From Pseudosporangium ferrugineum (GTDB lineage: Bacteria > Actinomycetota > Actinomycetes > Mycobacteriales > Micromonosporaceae), in contig NZ_PVZG01000014.1 of assembly GCF_003002065.1 (NCBI RefSeq), positions 62,001 through 126,000 on the forward strand: a stretch of 64,000 bases of DNA, read 5' to 3'. Under the pieces are notes generated by a model. The model did not search any database and was not told where the DNA came from. It saw only the letters and a program-made list of their open reading frames with translations. This document shows, one piece after another, positions 26,293 to 34,601 of the stretch. The position numbers and the translations under genes are program-made. Each line of letters begins with the position of its first letter. Position 1 is the stretch's first letter.

Positions 26293-27771
26293 TCAGAACC
26301 CCAGGCGGCGCAACTGCTTGGGGTCGCGCTGCCACTCCTTGGCGATCCGGACGTGCAGGTCGAGGTACACCCTGCGCCCCAGCAGCGCCTCGATCTCGGC
26401 CCGCGCCCGGATGCCGACGTCCTTCAGCCGCGCGCCCCCGGCGCCGATGACGATCGACTTCTGGCTGCTGCGCTCCACGTACACGTTGGCGTAGATCTTG
26501 GTCAGGTTTCCCTCGACCAGCATCTCGTCGACGAGCACGGCGATCGAGTGCGGCAACTCGTCGCGGACCCCCTCGAGCGCGGCCTCCCGGATCAGCTCCC
26601 CGATGAGCACCTGCTCCGGCTCCTCGGTCAGCACGTCGTCCGGATACAGCGGCGGCGACTCCGGCAGATGCCCCACGATGACGTCGACGAGCGTGTCCAC
26701 CTGATGCCCGGAAACGGCGCTGACCGGCACGATGTCGGCGAAGTCGTACAACTTGCTCACGGCGAGCAGCCGCTCGGCGAGCACCGCCGGCGGCACCAGA
26801 TCGACCTTGGTCACCACGGCGACGACGGTAGCCTTGAGCTCGGCGATCTCGGTCGAGATGAACCGGTCGCCGGCCCCCACGGGCTCATCCGCCGGAAAAC
26901 ACACCCCGATGACGTCGACCTCGCTCCACGTCTCCCGCACGAGATCGTTGAGCCGCTCCCCCAGCAACGTCCGCGGCCGGTGCAACCCGGGCGTGTCGAC
27001 GAGCACCAGCTGAGCGTCCTCCCGATGCAACACCCCCCGGATGACATGCCGCGTGGTCTGCGGCTTGTTCGACGTGATCGCGATCTTCTGCCCGATGATC
27101 GCATTGGTCAGCGTGGACTTCCCGGCGTTGGGCCGCCCGACAAAACACGCAAACCCGGCACGGTAGGTGCCGTCCCCGACCCTCGTCGCCCGCGCGGCCT
27201 TGTGCCGGTGCGTCCTCCCCCTTTCGGTACGCGCACCACCCGCCGGCGCGTTCGCGTCGGACCCCGGGCTCACGGCTTCCCCGGACGCACCGCCCTGCCG
27301 CCCCGTCCCGCCGACCCGGGCGGCATCACCTCCGGCCCTCTGGCCCGCACCGCCGGCCCCCCGGCCCTCGGTCCCCCGGCCCGCGCCGCCGGCTCCCCGG
27401 CCCGCGCCGGCGTCAGCTCCGTGGCCGCGGGCTGCCCGGCCGGCGCCGCTCGCGCCGCCTGTTCCCCGGCCCGCGCTGCCGCCCGCCGCTCCCCGGCTCG
27501 CAGCGCCGCCGCCGGTCCCGCGGCCCGCGCCGCCGCTGGTGCCCCGGCTTCCGCCGGCCCCGGCGCCTCCGCGCCCCGTGCCGACGGTTCCCTTTCCGCC
27601 CGTTCCGCCGGCTCCCCGGCCCGTTCCGCCGGCTCCTCGGCCGCCGGCTCCGCGGCCTGTTCCGCCGGAGTCTGCTTGGCGGCGGGCTGCGCGGCGTTCC
27701 TGGCGGCGTTGCTCGTTTCTCTCGCCCGGGGTCAGCCGGCGCTCCTCGCCCCCGCCCGCCGGACCCGTCAT
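26293..27771 (-). CDS. era: GTPase Era with a long Gly/Arg-rich N-terminal extension
   Basis: 492 residues, against about 300 for ordinary Era. Residues 204-492 are a full Era: G1 GRPNAGKST (212-220), G2 in TSNKPQTTRHVIRG, G3 VDTPGLHRPR, G4 VTKVDLVPP, G5 SAVSG, and the KH-domain ending VIGAGGARLKDVGIRAR. Era binds 16S rRNA and helps 30S assembly. The first 200 residues are low-complexity Gly/Arg/Ala/Thr (GRGAGG, GTGRGAGG) after a basic QRRQERRAARRQ. The start is supported by ATGA overlap with the upstream gene, and no other start lies near the G domain. Confidence 0.93.
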   Translation of the reverse strand: MTGPAGGGEERRLTPGERNEQRRQERRAARRQADSGGTGRGAGGRGAGGTGRGAGGTGGKGTVGTGRGGAGAGGSRGTSGGAGRGTGGGAASRGAAGGSAGRGTGGASGAGRAARGHGADAGAGRGAGGAGRGTEGRGAGGAGQRAGGDAARVGGTGRQGGASGEAVSPGSDANAPAGGARTERGRTHRHKAARATRVGDGTYRAGFACFVGRPNAGKSTLTNAIIGQKIAITSNKPQTTRHVIRGVLHREDAQLVLVDTPGLHRPRTLLGERLNDLVRETWSEVDVIGVCFPADEPVGAGDRFISTEIAELKATVVAVVTKVDLVPPAVLAERLLAVSKLYDFADIVPVSAVSGHQVDTLVDVIVGHLPESPPLYPDDVLTEEPEQVLIGELIREAALEGVRDELPHSIAVLVDEMLVEGNLTKIYANVYVERSSQKSIVIGAGGARLKDVGIRARAEIEALLGRRVYLDLHVRIAKEWQRDPKQLRRLGF

Positions 27772-28139
27772 TCCGTCACCGTGCCCAGCAACGTGCCGTC
27801 CGGCGCCACCACGTGGACCGGGGCGTCCGATGCCAGGTCGCGTACCGCCGCGTGGCTGTCGGCGTCCAGGGTCGCCGCGCCGGTGGCCAGCGCCGCCGCC
27901 TCCAGCTTCGTCGCGCCCGCGGCCACCGCCGACGCCACCGCGAGCTGCAGGGCGGTCAGCCGGAGGTGGGGCAGCGACACCGTGGCCGCCGCATAGGTGC
28001 GGCCGTCCTGGTCGCGTACGGAAGCTCCCTCGGCCGCGCCCACCCGGGCCCGGGCGCCGCGGGCCAGGGTGACCAGCTTCGCGTCCTCGGCGCTGAGTTC
28101 GGTGTCCGCGGGGGCGCCGGGAATGGTCAGGTCAGGCAT
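27768..28139 (-). CDS. Cytidine-deaminase-like protein lacking the catalytic residues
   Basis: 123 residues from the ATG at 28139, which overlaps the end of the upstream gene by 8 nt; an ATG at 28193 would overlap by 62 nt. SAEDAKLVTLARGARARVGAAEGASVRDQDGRTYAAATVSL resembles the start of cytidine deaminase, but where the family has the zinc-binding Cys/His-Ala-Glu the sequence reads RLTALQLAV, and no later PCxxC is present. So it is probably a non-catalytic relative of the deaminase fold, of unknown role, conserved next to era in actinobacteria. Confidence 0.72.
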   Translation of the reverse strand: MPDLTIPGAPADTELSAEDAKLVTLARGARARVGAAEGASVRDQDGRTYAAATVSLPHLRLTALQLAVASAVAAGATKLEAAALATGAATLDADSHAAVRDLASDAPVHVVAPDGTLLGTVTE

Positions 28140-29631
28140 CGGCGTGCTGTCTTTCCTCGGTCTCGGGAACGTTCTGCTCGTCGGTGGGCTCACCCGACGG
28201 GGGTTCGACGCGGCGCACCAGCACCGAGTCGATGCGGTTGCGGCGGCCGGTGGTGCCCTCGGCGATCAGGTGCAGGCCGCCCACGTCGACGGTCGCGCCG
28301 GGGATCGGCACCCGGCCCAGCGTCTGGGCGAGCAGGCCGCCGACCGTCTCCACCTCGTCGGCGGGCAGTTCGACGCCGAAGATGTCGCCGAGGTCCTCGA
28401 TCGGCAGCCGCGCCGTCACCCGCACCGCGCCGTCGTCCAGGTGCTCGACGGGCGGGCGCTCGACGTCGTACTCGTCGGTGATCTCGCCGACGATCTCCTC
28501 GAGGATGTCCTCGATGGTGACCAGCCCGGCCGTGCCGCCGTACTCGTCGACCACGATGACCAGGTGGGTGCGGGCCGCCTGCATCTCGGACAGCAGGTCG
28601 TCGACGGGCTTCGACTCCGGCACGAACGTCGCCGTGCGCATCAGCTCGGCGACCGGCATCGCGGACGCCGCGGGGTCGCCGTTCTGGGTACGCCGGACCA
28701 CGTCCTTGAGGTAGAGCACGCCGAGCACGTCGTCGACGCTCTCGCCGATGACCGGGATCCGCGAGAAGCCCGACCGCAGGAACAGGAAGAGCGCCTGCTG
28801 CAGCGTCTTCGGGCCCTCGATCCAGACCATTTCCGTACGCGGCACCATCACCTCGCGCGCGATGGTGTCACCCAGCGCGAACACCGAGTGGATCATCTCG
28901 CGCTCGCCGTGCTCGACGACGCCGCGCTGCTCGGCGAGGTCGACCAGCTCCCGCAGCTCCACCTGGCTGCCGAACGGCCCCTCGGGGAACCCCTTACCGG
29001 GCGTGACGGCGTTACCGATGAGAATGAGCAGCGACGCCAGCGGGTTCAGCACCCGCCCGATCCACCGGACCAGCGGCGCGGTGGCCTTACCGACCGCGTA
29101 CGCGTGCTGCCGCCCGACCGTACGCGGGGCGACCCCGACCACGACGAAGCTGACCAGCGTCATCGCCCCGGCGGTGACCAGCGCGGCGCGCCACCCGACC
29201 CCCCAGCTGTCCACGGCGACGAGCGCGACCAGCGTGGTGGCGGTCAGCTCGCACAGCAGCCGGAGCAGAAGCAGCAGGTTGAGGTGCCGCACCACGTCCC
29301 CGGCGACGGCGGCGAGCGCACCCGCACCCCGCTGCCCCTCCCGCTCCATCTCGGCGGCCCGCGCCGGCGAGACGGTGGCGAGCGCGGCGTCGGTCATGGA
29401 GGCGAGGCCGGCCAGAAAGACCAGGACGACGGCATAAATGATCAGCTGCACGTCGGGAAGCCCGGCGGCGGCCCCCGCGGCGAGCGTGACCGGGTCGGCG
29501 CCGGCGAGCACGCCCGGGTCGGCGCCGGCGGCAAGCGCGACCGGGTCGGCGCCGGCAGCAAGGACGGCCGGGTGGGTCGCGGCGGCGAGGGCGGTCGGGT
29601 CGGTGGCGGCGGCCGGTGTGGACGGGTCCAT
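28132..29631 (-). CDS. CNNM/CBS/CorC domain membrane protein (hemolysin-like)
   Basis: 499 residues. Order: an Ala-rich N-terminus with a repeated GADPxxLAAGADP pattern (residues 1-55), a DUF21/CNNM membrane domain (LIIYAVVLVFLAGLASMTDAAL and two or three more segments), the acidic linker with EREMIHSVFALGDTIAREVMVPRTEM, two CBS domains (SRIPVIGESVDDVLGVLYLKD; DEYGGTAGLVTIEDILEEIVGE) and a CorC_HlyC C-terminal domain. Such proteins act in magnesium or cobalt export. Between ybeY and the CDA-like gene, with short gaps. Confidence 0.92.
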   Translation of the reverse strand: MDPSTPAAATDPTALAAATHPAVLAAGADPVALAAGADPGVLAGADPVTLAAGAAAGLPDVQLIIYAVVLVFLAGLASMTDAALATVSPARAAEMEREGQRGAGALAAVAGDVVRHLNLLLLLRLLCELTATTLVALVAVDSWGVGWRAALVTAGAMTLVSFVVVGVAPRTVGRQHAYAVGKATAPLVRWIGRVLNPLASLLILIGNAVTPGKGFPEGPFGSQVELRELVDLAEQRGVVEHGEREMIHSVFALGDTIAREVMVPRTEMVWIEGPKTLQQALFLFLRSGFSRIPVIGESVDDVLGVLYLKDVVRRTQNGDPAASAMPVAELMRTATFVPESKPVDDLLSEMQAARTHLVIVVDEYGGTAGLVTIEDILEEIVGEITDEYDVERPPVEHLDDGAVRVTARLPIEDLGDIFGVELPADEVETVGGLLAQTLGRVPIPGATVDVGGLHLIAEGTTGRRNRIDSVLVRRVEPPSGEPTDEQNVPETEERQHADA

Positions 29632-29636
29632 CGGGA

Positions 29637-30107
29637 TCAGCCGGTCCGCCGTCCGGAACGCCAGCTCTGCAGCAGGCGGGCCTGCAGCGCGAACATCTCA
29701 CGCTCCTCGTCGGGCTCGGCGTGGTCGTAGCCGAGCAGGTGCAGCACGCCGTGCACGGTCAGCAGGTGGAGCTCGTCCGCCGCCGTGTGCTCGGCCGCCA
29801 CGGCCTGCTTGGCGGCCACCTCGGGCGCCAGGACGATGTCGCCGAGCAGGGCCGGTTCGCCCGTGCCCGCCTCGCCCGGCCCGTGGTCGACGCTGCCCTC
29901 GTCCATCGGGAACGCGAGGACGTCGGTCGGCCCGTCGCTGCCCATCCACCGATGGTTCAGCTCGGTCATGTAGTCGATGTCGACGAGCAGGATCGACAGC
30001 TCGGCGAGCGGGTTGACACCCATCTCCTCGAGCGCGTGCCGGGCCACCGCGAGAATCGCGTCGGTGTCGACCTCGACTCCCGACTCGTTGGCGATCTCGA
30101 TGGACAT
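29637..30107 (-). CDS. ybeY: Endoribonuclease YbeY
   Basis: 156 residues. The zinc-binding motif HGVLHLLGYDH at about 119-129 is complete, with the earlier LNHRWMGSDGPTDVLAFPMDE stretch that defines the family. Processes 16S rRNA 3' ends and takes part in ribosome quality control. Five bases separate its stop from the following CBS gene start. In most actinobacteria it follows phoH directly; here a repeat-rich ORF intervenes. Confidence 0.95.
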   Translation of the reverse strand: MSIEIANESGVEVDTDAILAVARHALEEMGVNPLAELSILLVDIDYMTELNHRWMGSDGPTDVLAFPMDEGSVDHGPGEAGTGEPALLGDIVLAPEVAAKQAVAAEHTAADELHLLTVHGVLHLLGYDHAEPDEEREMFALQARLLQSWRSGRRTG

Positions 30108-30115
30108 GTGGTGCG

Positions 30116-30775
30116 CTACCCCTGGTCTCGATCGTGTCCGGCGCCGCTCCGCACGACGCCGATGGTCATTGGCCGAACCGGCCCGCGAGCCTGGCCGACG
30201 ACAATCCTCACATGCCGCCCCACCACCCCCACCGGCGCGGCACCCCCGGCCCGCACGCGGTCACCCGGCAGGCCGCCGAACGACCCGAGCCGCGACGGCC
30301 CGCTGCGCCCGGCCCGCACGCGGTCGCCCGGCACCCGGGCGAGCGACGCAGGCCGGACCGCCCGGGCGAGCGACACAGGCCGGACCGGCCGGGCGAGCGA
30401 CACAGGCCGGACCGGCCGGGCGCGCGGTGCAGGCCGGACCGGCCGGGTGACTGGAGCCAGCACGTCGCCGGCGGTCGGCCCGGCCCTGACCGACCCGATG
30501 TGCCGGGGCGGAACGTGGTCGCCTGGCGGACCGGCAGGCGATCCGTGCCGGGGCGGAACGTGGTCGCCTCGCGCACCGGCAGGCGGTCCGTGCCGGACCG
30601 GCCCGGTGTGCGGGACCGGAACGCGACCCCGGCGCGGGCCGGTGGGCGGTCCGTGCCGGGACGGCTGGGTGAGCCGGGACGGCTGGGTGAGCCGGGCGGG
30701 CCCGGTGGGGCGGGTGGGCGCGTGGTCGCGCGGCGGGCCGGTGGGCGGTCCGGGGCGGGGCGACCGGGTGGGCAC
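30116..30775 (-). CDS. Possible Pro/Arg-rich repeat protein between phoH and ybeY
   Basis: A 219-codon frame from a GTG at 30775, seven bases past the phoH stop, to a TAG eight bases before ybeY, which is the fit expected of a gene in an operon. The product is Pro/Arg/Gly/His-rich (GPPTGPRRGR, HGPPAGARGDHVPPRH, ARPVRPVSL repeated) with no recognisable domain. The internal repeats have periods of 27, 45 and 18 bp, all multiples of three. Frames on the plus strand are open too, as usual at this GC content, so coding is likely but not proven. Confidence 0.4.
   Translation of the reverse strand: MPTRSPRPGPPTGPPRDHAPTRPTGPARLTQPSRLTQPSRHGPPTGPRRGRVPVPHTGPVRHGPPAGARGDHVPPRHGSPAGPPGDHVPPRHIGSVRAGPTAGDVLAPVTRPVRPAPRARPVRPVSLARPVRPVSLARAVRPASLARVPGDRVRAGRSGPSRLGSFGGLPGDRVRAGGAAPVGVVGRHVRIVVGQARGPVRPMTIGVVRSGAGHDRDQG
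30337..30444. repeat. Four tandem 27-bp repeats
   Basis: Units at 30337, 30364, 30391 and 30418; the second and third are identical (core GCGAGCGACACAGGCCGGAC). In the minus-strand frame each unit codes nine residues of the ARPVRPVSL type. Confidence 0.9.
30500..30694. repeat. 45-bp and 18-bp tandem repeats
   Basis: GTGCCGGGGCGGAACGTGGT begins two copies at 30500 and 30545 (period 45), with decayed further copies starting GTGCCGG at 30590 and 30652. An 18-bp unit GGACGGCTGGGTGAGCCG occurs twice, at 30659 and 30677. Part of the same repeat-built spacer. Confidence 0.85.
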
Positions 30776-30782
30776 GGCCGGC

Positions 30783-31838
30783 TCAGCGCCGCCGTCGGCC
30801 GCCGGCGGCGCGTTCCTGCACCGCTCGGACGGACTGCTGGGTGGTCTGTTGTTCCTGGTCGGCGTCGTAGCGGGCGTACGCGTCGACGATCTCGGCGACG
30901 AGCCGGTGACGGACCACGTCCGAGCTGGACAGCTCGGCGAAGTGCACGTCCTCGACGCCCCGGAGGATCTCTCGGACCACGCGGAGGCCGCTGCTGGTGC
31001 CGCCGGGCAGGTCGACCTGGGTGACGTCGCCGGTCACCACGATCTTGGCGCCGAAGCCGAGCCGGGTCAGGAACATCTTCATCTGCTCGGGCGTCGTGTT
31101 CTGCGCCTCGTCGAGGATGATGAAGGCGTCATTCAGGGTCCGGCCGCGCATGTAGGCCAGGGGTGCGACCTCGATCGTGCCGGCCTGCATCAGCCGCGGG
31201 ATCGTCTCCGGGTCCAGCATGTCGTGCAGGGCGTCGTAGAGCGGGCGCAGGTACGGGTCGATCTTCTCGTTGAGCGTGCCGGGCAGGAAGCCGAGCCGCT
31301 CGCCCGCCTCGACGGCCGGGCGGGTGAGGATGATCCGGTTGATCTGCTTCGCCTGGAGCGCCTGCACGGCCTTGGCCATGGCGAGGTACGTCTTGCCCGT
31401 GCCGGCGGGGCCGATGCCGAAGACGATGGTGTTCTCGTCGATGGCGTCGACATACCGCTTCTGGCCGAGGGTCTTGGGGCGGATGGTGCGCCCGCGCCGG
31501 GACAGAATGTTGAGGGTGAGCACCTCGGCCGGGCGCTCGGCGGTGTTCTGCTCCAGCATGGCGACGGTACGCCGGACAGCGTCGACGCTGAGCGTCTCGC
31601 CCTTCTCGATAAGCTCGATGAGCTCGGAGAACAGCCGCTCGGCGGTGGCGTTGTCGGCCGGTGCGCCGGTGATCGTGATCTCGTTCCCGCGGACGTGCAC
31701 ATCGCTGGCGAGGGTGCGCTCGACGAGCCGCAGGATCTCGTCCTTGGTGCCGAGCAGGTTCACCATGATCTTCGGGTCGGAGACCGAGATCCTGGTCTGC
31801 ACCCGAGCGGCAGCGCTGCTGTGTTCGGTGCCGGTCAT
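30783..31838 (-). CDS. phoH: PhoH-like ATPase/RNA-binding protein
   Basis: 351 residues. An N-terminal KH-like part (ISVSDPKIMVNLLGTKDEI, VHVRGNEITITG) is followed by the PhoH P-loop GPAGTGKTYLAMAKAVQAL, RIILTRPAVEAGERLGFLPG, the Walker B FIILDEAQNTTPEQMKMFLTR and VVTGDVTQVDLPGG. Thought to act with YbeY in RNA metabolism. ATG 31838 fits the family; another ATG at 31881 would add MRKRAGG-type residues, and neither has a strong ribosome site. Confidence 0.93.
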   Translation of the reverse strand: MTGTEHSSAAARVQTRISVSDPKIMVNLLGTKDEILRLVERTLASDVHVRGNEITITGAPADNATAERLFSELIELIEKGETLSVDAVRRTVAMLEQNTAERPAEVLTLNILSRRGRTIRPKTLGQKRYVDAIDENTIVFGIGPAGTGKTYLAMAKAVQALQAKQINRIILTRPAVEAGERLGFLPGTLNEKIDPYLRPLYDALHDMLDPETIPRLMQAGTIEVAPLAYMRGRTLNDAFIILDEAQNTTPEQMKMFLTRLGFGAKIVVTGDVTQVDLPGGTSSGLRVVREILRGVEDVHFAELSSSDVVRHRLVAEIVDAYARYDADQEQQTTQQSVRAVQERAAGGRRRR

Positions 31839-32410
31839 AGGGGCGGCCGTACGGCCTACGCCACCTGCTCTCTTTCTCATCCCCGCCGTTGCGGCGGCGC
31901 GCGTAAGGATCGTGCCATCGTATCCGCTCCGGAGCGGACCCGCCGAGGCCATTATCCGCCGTTTTCCCGCCGGCCCACCGGTCGGCCGCCAGCAGCCGAT
32001 GAGAGGCGCCGCGCGGCGGGCGGCCGATAGGCGGCGCGCGCGACCGGTGAAGGCCGACGGGCGGCCGATAGGCGGCGCGCAGCGACCAGTGGCAGCGCGC
32101 AAACGACGGTAGGGCGATGCAGGCAGGGCGGCAGGGCGGTGGACGGGCGGCACGCCGAGGACGGGGCGGCAGGGCGGCGGACGGGCGGCACGCCGAGGAC
32201 GGGGCGGCAGGGCGGCGGACGGGCGGCACGCCGAGGACGAGGCGGCCGAGCGGTGGACGGGGAGCAGAGGGCTCCAGCCCGGGGCAGGCGACGAGGTGAC
32301 ACGCCGGGGAGGGCGAGTGGCGGGCCAACGCGCCACGGACAACGCGCCGCGCGCCAAGGGCCGCGAACAACAGGCCGCGGGCAACAGGACCGGGTGACAG
32401 GACCGGGTGG
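31839..32410. other. 572-bp gap holding direct repeats, no convincing gene
   Basis: Between phoH and the beta-lactamase-like gene. It includes two copies of a 30-bp segment with CGGGCGGCCGATAGGCGGCG (about 32020 and 32060) and the 38-bp repeat tract at 32145. The minus-strand frame of phoH stays open through this gap without homology, as is common at such GC content. A phoH promoter is expected here but I cannot place it. Confidence 0.6.
32145..32258. repeat. Three tandem 38-bp repeats
   Basis: Units begin at 32145, 32183 and 32221 with GGGCGGCACGCCGAGGAC; the first two are identical and the third diverges at its end. The period is not a multiple of three, so this is non-coding repeat DNA. 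Confidence 0.88.
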
Positions 32411-33796
32411 TCAGCCCTCGGAGACCGCGATCCCGTCGAAGGTCTCCTGGTGGCGGGTGAAGCGGTAGGTCGCCCAGTGCATGCGGACCACCGCGCCCGT
32501 GTCGTTGCGGGTGAGTCTGAGGAGTTCTCCTGTCTCGCGGCCCGAGACCGTGCGGAGGGTGTCCGGGCGGTCGGGGATGGGGCGGAAGACCGAGGGTGGG
32601 CGGTCGGCCGGGGCGTCGGCCGCGCGGGCCTGGAGGGTGCCGTCGTGCCAGCTGAAGGTGTGCGGGAAGCCCTCGCTCCACCAGGGGCCGAGGATGTCCC
32701 GGTATTGCGGTGGGGCGGGTGGGCCGGGCGACCAGGGGCGGATCTCGGCCGGGTCGGCGTCGACCGCGATCGTGAGGAGTTCGTGGACCAGTTCGTTGAT
32801 CTCGGTTGCCGTGCCGGAGGAGGCCAGCACCGCCGCGCCGAGGGCGCCCGGGTTGCCTTCGCCGCCGCGGCGGCCGTAGACGCCGGCGAGGAAGCCGGGC
32901 ATGGCGCCGTCGTGGCCGACGTGCAGGACGCGGCCGCCCTGGGGGATGAGGATCAGGCCGAGGCCGAAGCCGCCGGTCCAGAGGGTTTCGTCGGTCGTGG
33001 TCCGCGGCCAGCGCATCTCGTCGAGGGTGTCCCGGGACAGCACCAGGGCGCCCGGGTCGATGATCTCCGGGGTGGCCAGGAACGCCGCCCAGCGGGCCAT
33101 GTCGGTGGCCGTGCTCCAGAGCTGGGCCGCCGGGGCGACGCCGCCCATGTCCAGCTGGGGCTCGGGGCGGGCGGCGTCGGAGTAGGCGTCGACGAGGTAG
33201 CCGACCGCCGCGCCGGCCGTGGGCTCGACCGTGGTGGCGGCGAGGCCGAGCGGGTCGAGGATCCTCTCCTGGAGCACCTCGGCCCAGGTGCCGCCGCGCA
33301 GCCGGGCGACGAGCTGGCCGAGGACGGCGACGCCGAGGTTGGAGTAGTGGTAGCGGCGGTGGGCGGGCAGGACGCGTTCGGCGCGGGCCAGGTCGTCGAG
33401 GAGCCGGCGGTCGTCGGGGGCGGCCAGCACGTCCCACACGTCGCCGTGCGGCTCACGCTGGTAGCCGGCCGTGTGGGAGAGCAGGGCGCGGAGGGTGGCG
33501 CCGCCGTGGGCGGGCACGTCGAGGTGGGCGGAGACCGGGTCGTCGAGGTCGAGCAGGCCGTCGTCGCGCGCCTGGAGGACCAGGACGGCCGTGAAGGTCT
33601 TGGTGACCGAGCCGACGCGGAAGCGGCTGCCGGGGCCGAGCGGATGCTCCGGGTTGCCCGACGAACCGACCGTGCAGGTCCAGAGCTCGCGGTCGGCGCG
33701 GTGCAGCGCGACGGACAGGGCCGGCACCCGGGCGTCGGCCTGGACCCTGCGGACGGCGCGCTCGAGGCGCTGCCGGGCGTTCGTGAGTGGCTCCAC
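32411..33796 (-). CDS. Serine beta-lactamase/D-alanyl-esterase-like protein
   Basis: 461 residues. Class C beta-lactamase/EstB family: SVTKTFTAVLVLQ holds the SxTK-type active site (Ser-Val-Thr-Lys), YHYSNLGVAVLGQL gives the YxN motif, HVGHDGAMPG resembles the third HxG/KTG box. No signal peptide is evident, so probably a cytoplasmic esterase or peptidase. A C-terminal beta-rich domain from about residue 370 (PWWSEGFPHTFSWHDGTL) is like the lipocalin-like tail of such proteins. GTG at 33796 is 23 bp from the divergent SDR start; no good ribosome site. Confidence 0.87.
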   Translation of the reverse strand: MEPLTNARQRLERAVRRVQADARVPALSVALHRADRELWTCTVGSSGNPEHPLGPGSRFRVGSVTKTFTAVLVLQARDDGLLDLDDPVSAHLDVPAHGGATLRALLSHTAGYQREPHGDVWDVLAAPDDRRLLDDLARAERVLPAHRRYHYSNLGVAVLGQLVARLRGGTWAEVLQERILDPLGLAATTVEPTAGAAVGYLVDAYSDAARPEPQLDMGGVAPAAQLWSTATDMARWAAFLATPEIIDPGALVLSRDTLDEMRWPRTTTDETLWTGGFGLGLILIPQGGRVLHVGHDGAMPGFLAGVYGRRGGEGNPGALGAAVLASSGTATEINELVHELLTIAVDADPAEIRPWSPGPPAPPQYRDILGPWWSEGFPHTFSWHDGTLQARAADAPADRPPSVFRPIPDRPDTLRTVSGRETGELLRLTRNDTGAVVRMHWATYRFTRHQETFDGIAVSEG

Positions 33797-33819
33797 AGCG
33801 GAGATCTTAGGGTGGGGGT

Positions 33820-34581
33820 ATGACAGGTCGGGCGATCCTGGTGACCGGCTCCTCCCGCGGCATCGGCCGGGCGATCGCCCGGCGGTTCGCGGCCGGCGGC
33901 GACCGCGTGGCGGTCCATCACCGCGATTCCGCGGCGCTGGCCGGGCAGCTGGCCGCGGAGCTGCCCGGCACCGGCCACGTCGTGGTCCGGGCCGATCTGG
34001 CGGACCCCGAGGCCGTACGCGCCATGGTGGACGAAGCGGCGGCCGGGCTCGGGGGCCTGGACGTGCTGGTGAACAACGCCGGCGCGTTCGGCCGGGCGGA
34101 TCCACCCCACCCCGTCTTCGGTACGGCGTACGACGAGTGGCAGGCCACGTGGCGCCGCACGTTCGACGTGAACCTGTTCGGCGCGGCGAACGCGGCGTGG
34201 GCGGCGGCCCAGCACATGCGGGAACGCGGGGGCCGGATCGTCAACGTGTCGTCGCGGGGCGCGTTCCGCGGCGAGCCGCAGCAGCCGGCGTACGGCGCGA
34301 GCAAGGCAGCCCTGAACGCGATGGCCCAGTCGCTGGCGGTGGCGCTGGCGCCGTACGGGATAGGGGTGGCCTGTGTGGCTCCGGGGTTCGTCGAGACGGA
34401 CATGACGAACGAGCATCTGAAGGCGGAGCGGGGCGACGAGATCCGGGCGCAGAGCCCGTTCGGCCGGGTCGCGCGGCCGGCGGAGATCGCGGGCGCGGTG
34501 CACTGGCTGGCGTCGCCGGAGGCCGAGTGGGCGTCGGGTTCGATCATCGACCTGAACGGTGCCTCTTACCTGCGCACGTAA
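33820..34581 (+). CDS. Short-chain dehydrogenase/reductase
   Basis: 253 residues. TGSSRGIGRAIARRF binds the cofactor dinucleotide; VNNAGAFGRADP, NVSSRGAFRG (catalytic Ser), YGASKAALNAMAQSL (Tyr and Lys) and VAPGFVETDMT follow in order. The HHRDS after beta-2 (no acidic residue) favours NADP(H). Substrate unknown. Divergent from the beta-lactamase-like gene with a 23-bp gap, and upstream of the GH3 gene but with the CebR-like box between. Confidence 0.9.
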   Translation: MTGRAILVTGSSRGIGRAIARRFAAGGDRVAVHHRDSAALAGQLAAELPGTGHVVVRADLADPEAVRAMVDEAAAGLGGLDVLVNNAGAFGRADPPHPVFGTAYDEWQATWRRTFDVNLFGAANAAWAAAQHMRERGGRIVNVSSRGAFRGEPQQPAYGASKAALNAMAQSLAVALAPYGIGVACVAPGFVETDMTNEHLKAERGDEIRAQSPFGRVARPAEIAGAVHWLASPEAEWASGSIIDLNGASYLRT

Positions 34582-34601
34582 GATCGTCGCAGCCGACGCG
34601 A

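Noticed and set aside
30337..30444. CRISPR array
   Set aside because: Units are head-to-tail with no spacers between, so it is a plain tandem repeat. No cas genes in the window.
29616..32030. 804-codon plus-strand frame across ybeY, the repeat spacer and phoH
   Set aside because: Both ybeY and phoH are certain on the minus strand, so this frame is antisense; only the spacer part remained in question.
30783..33437. PhoH read as an 884-residue protein through the upstream gap
   Set aside because: The extra 530 residues are low-complexity translations of repeat DNA and the opposite frame of the beta-lactamase-like gene; the 351-residue form matches the family.
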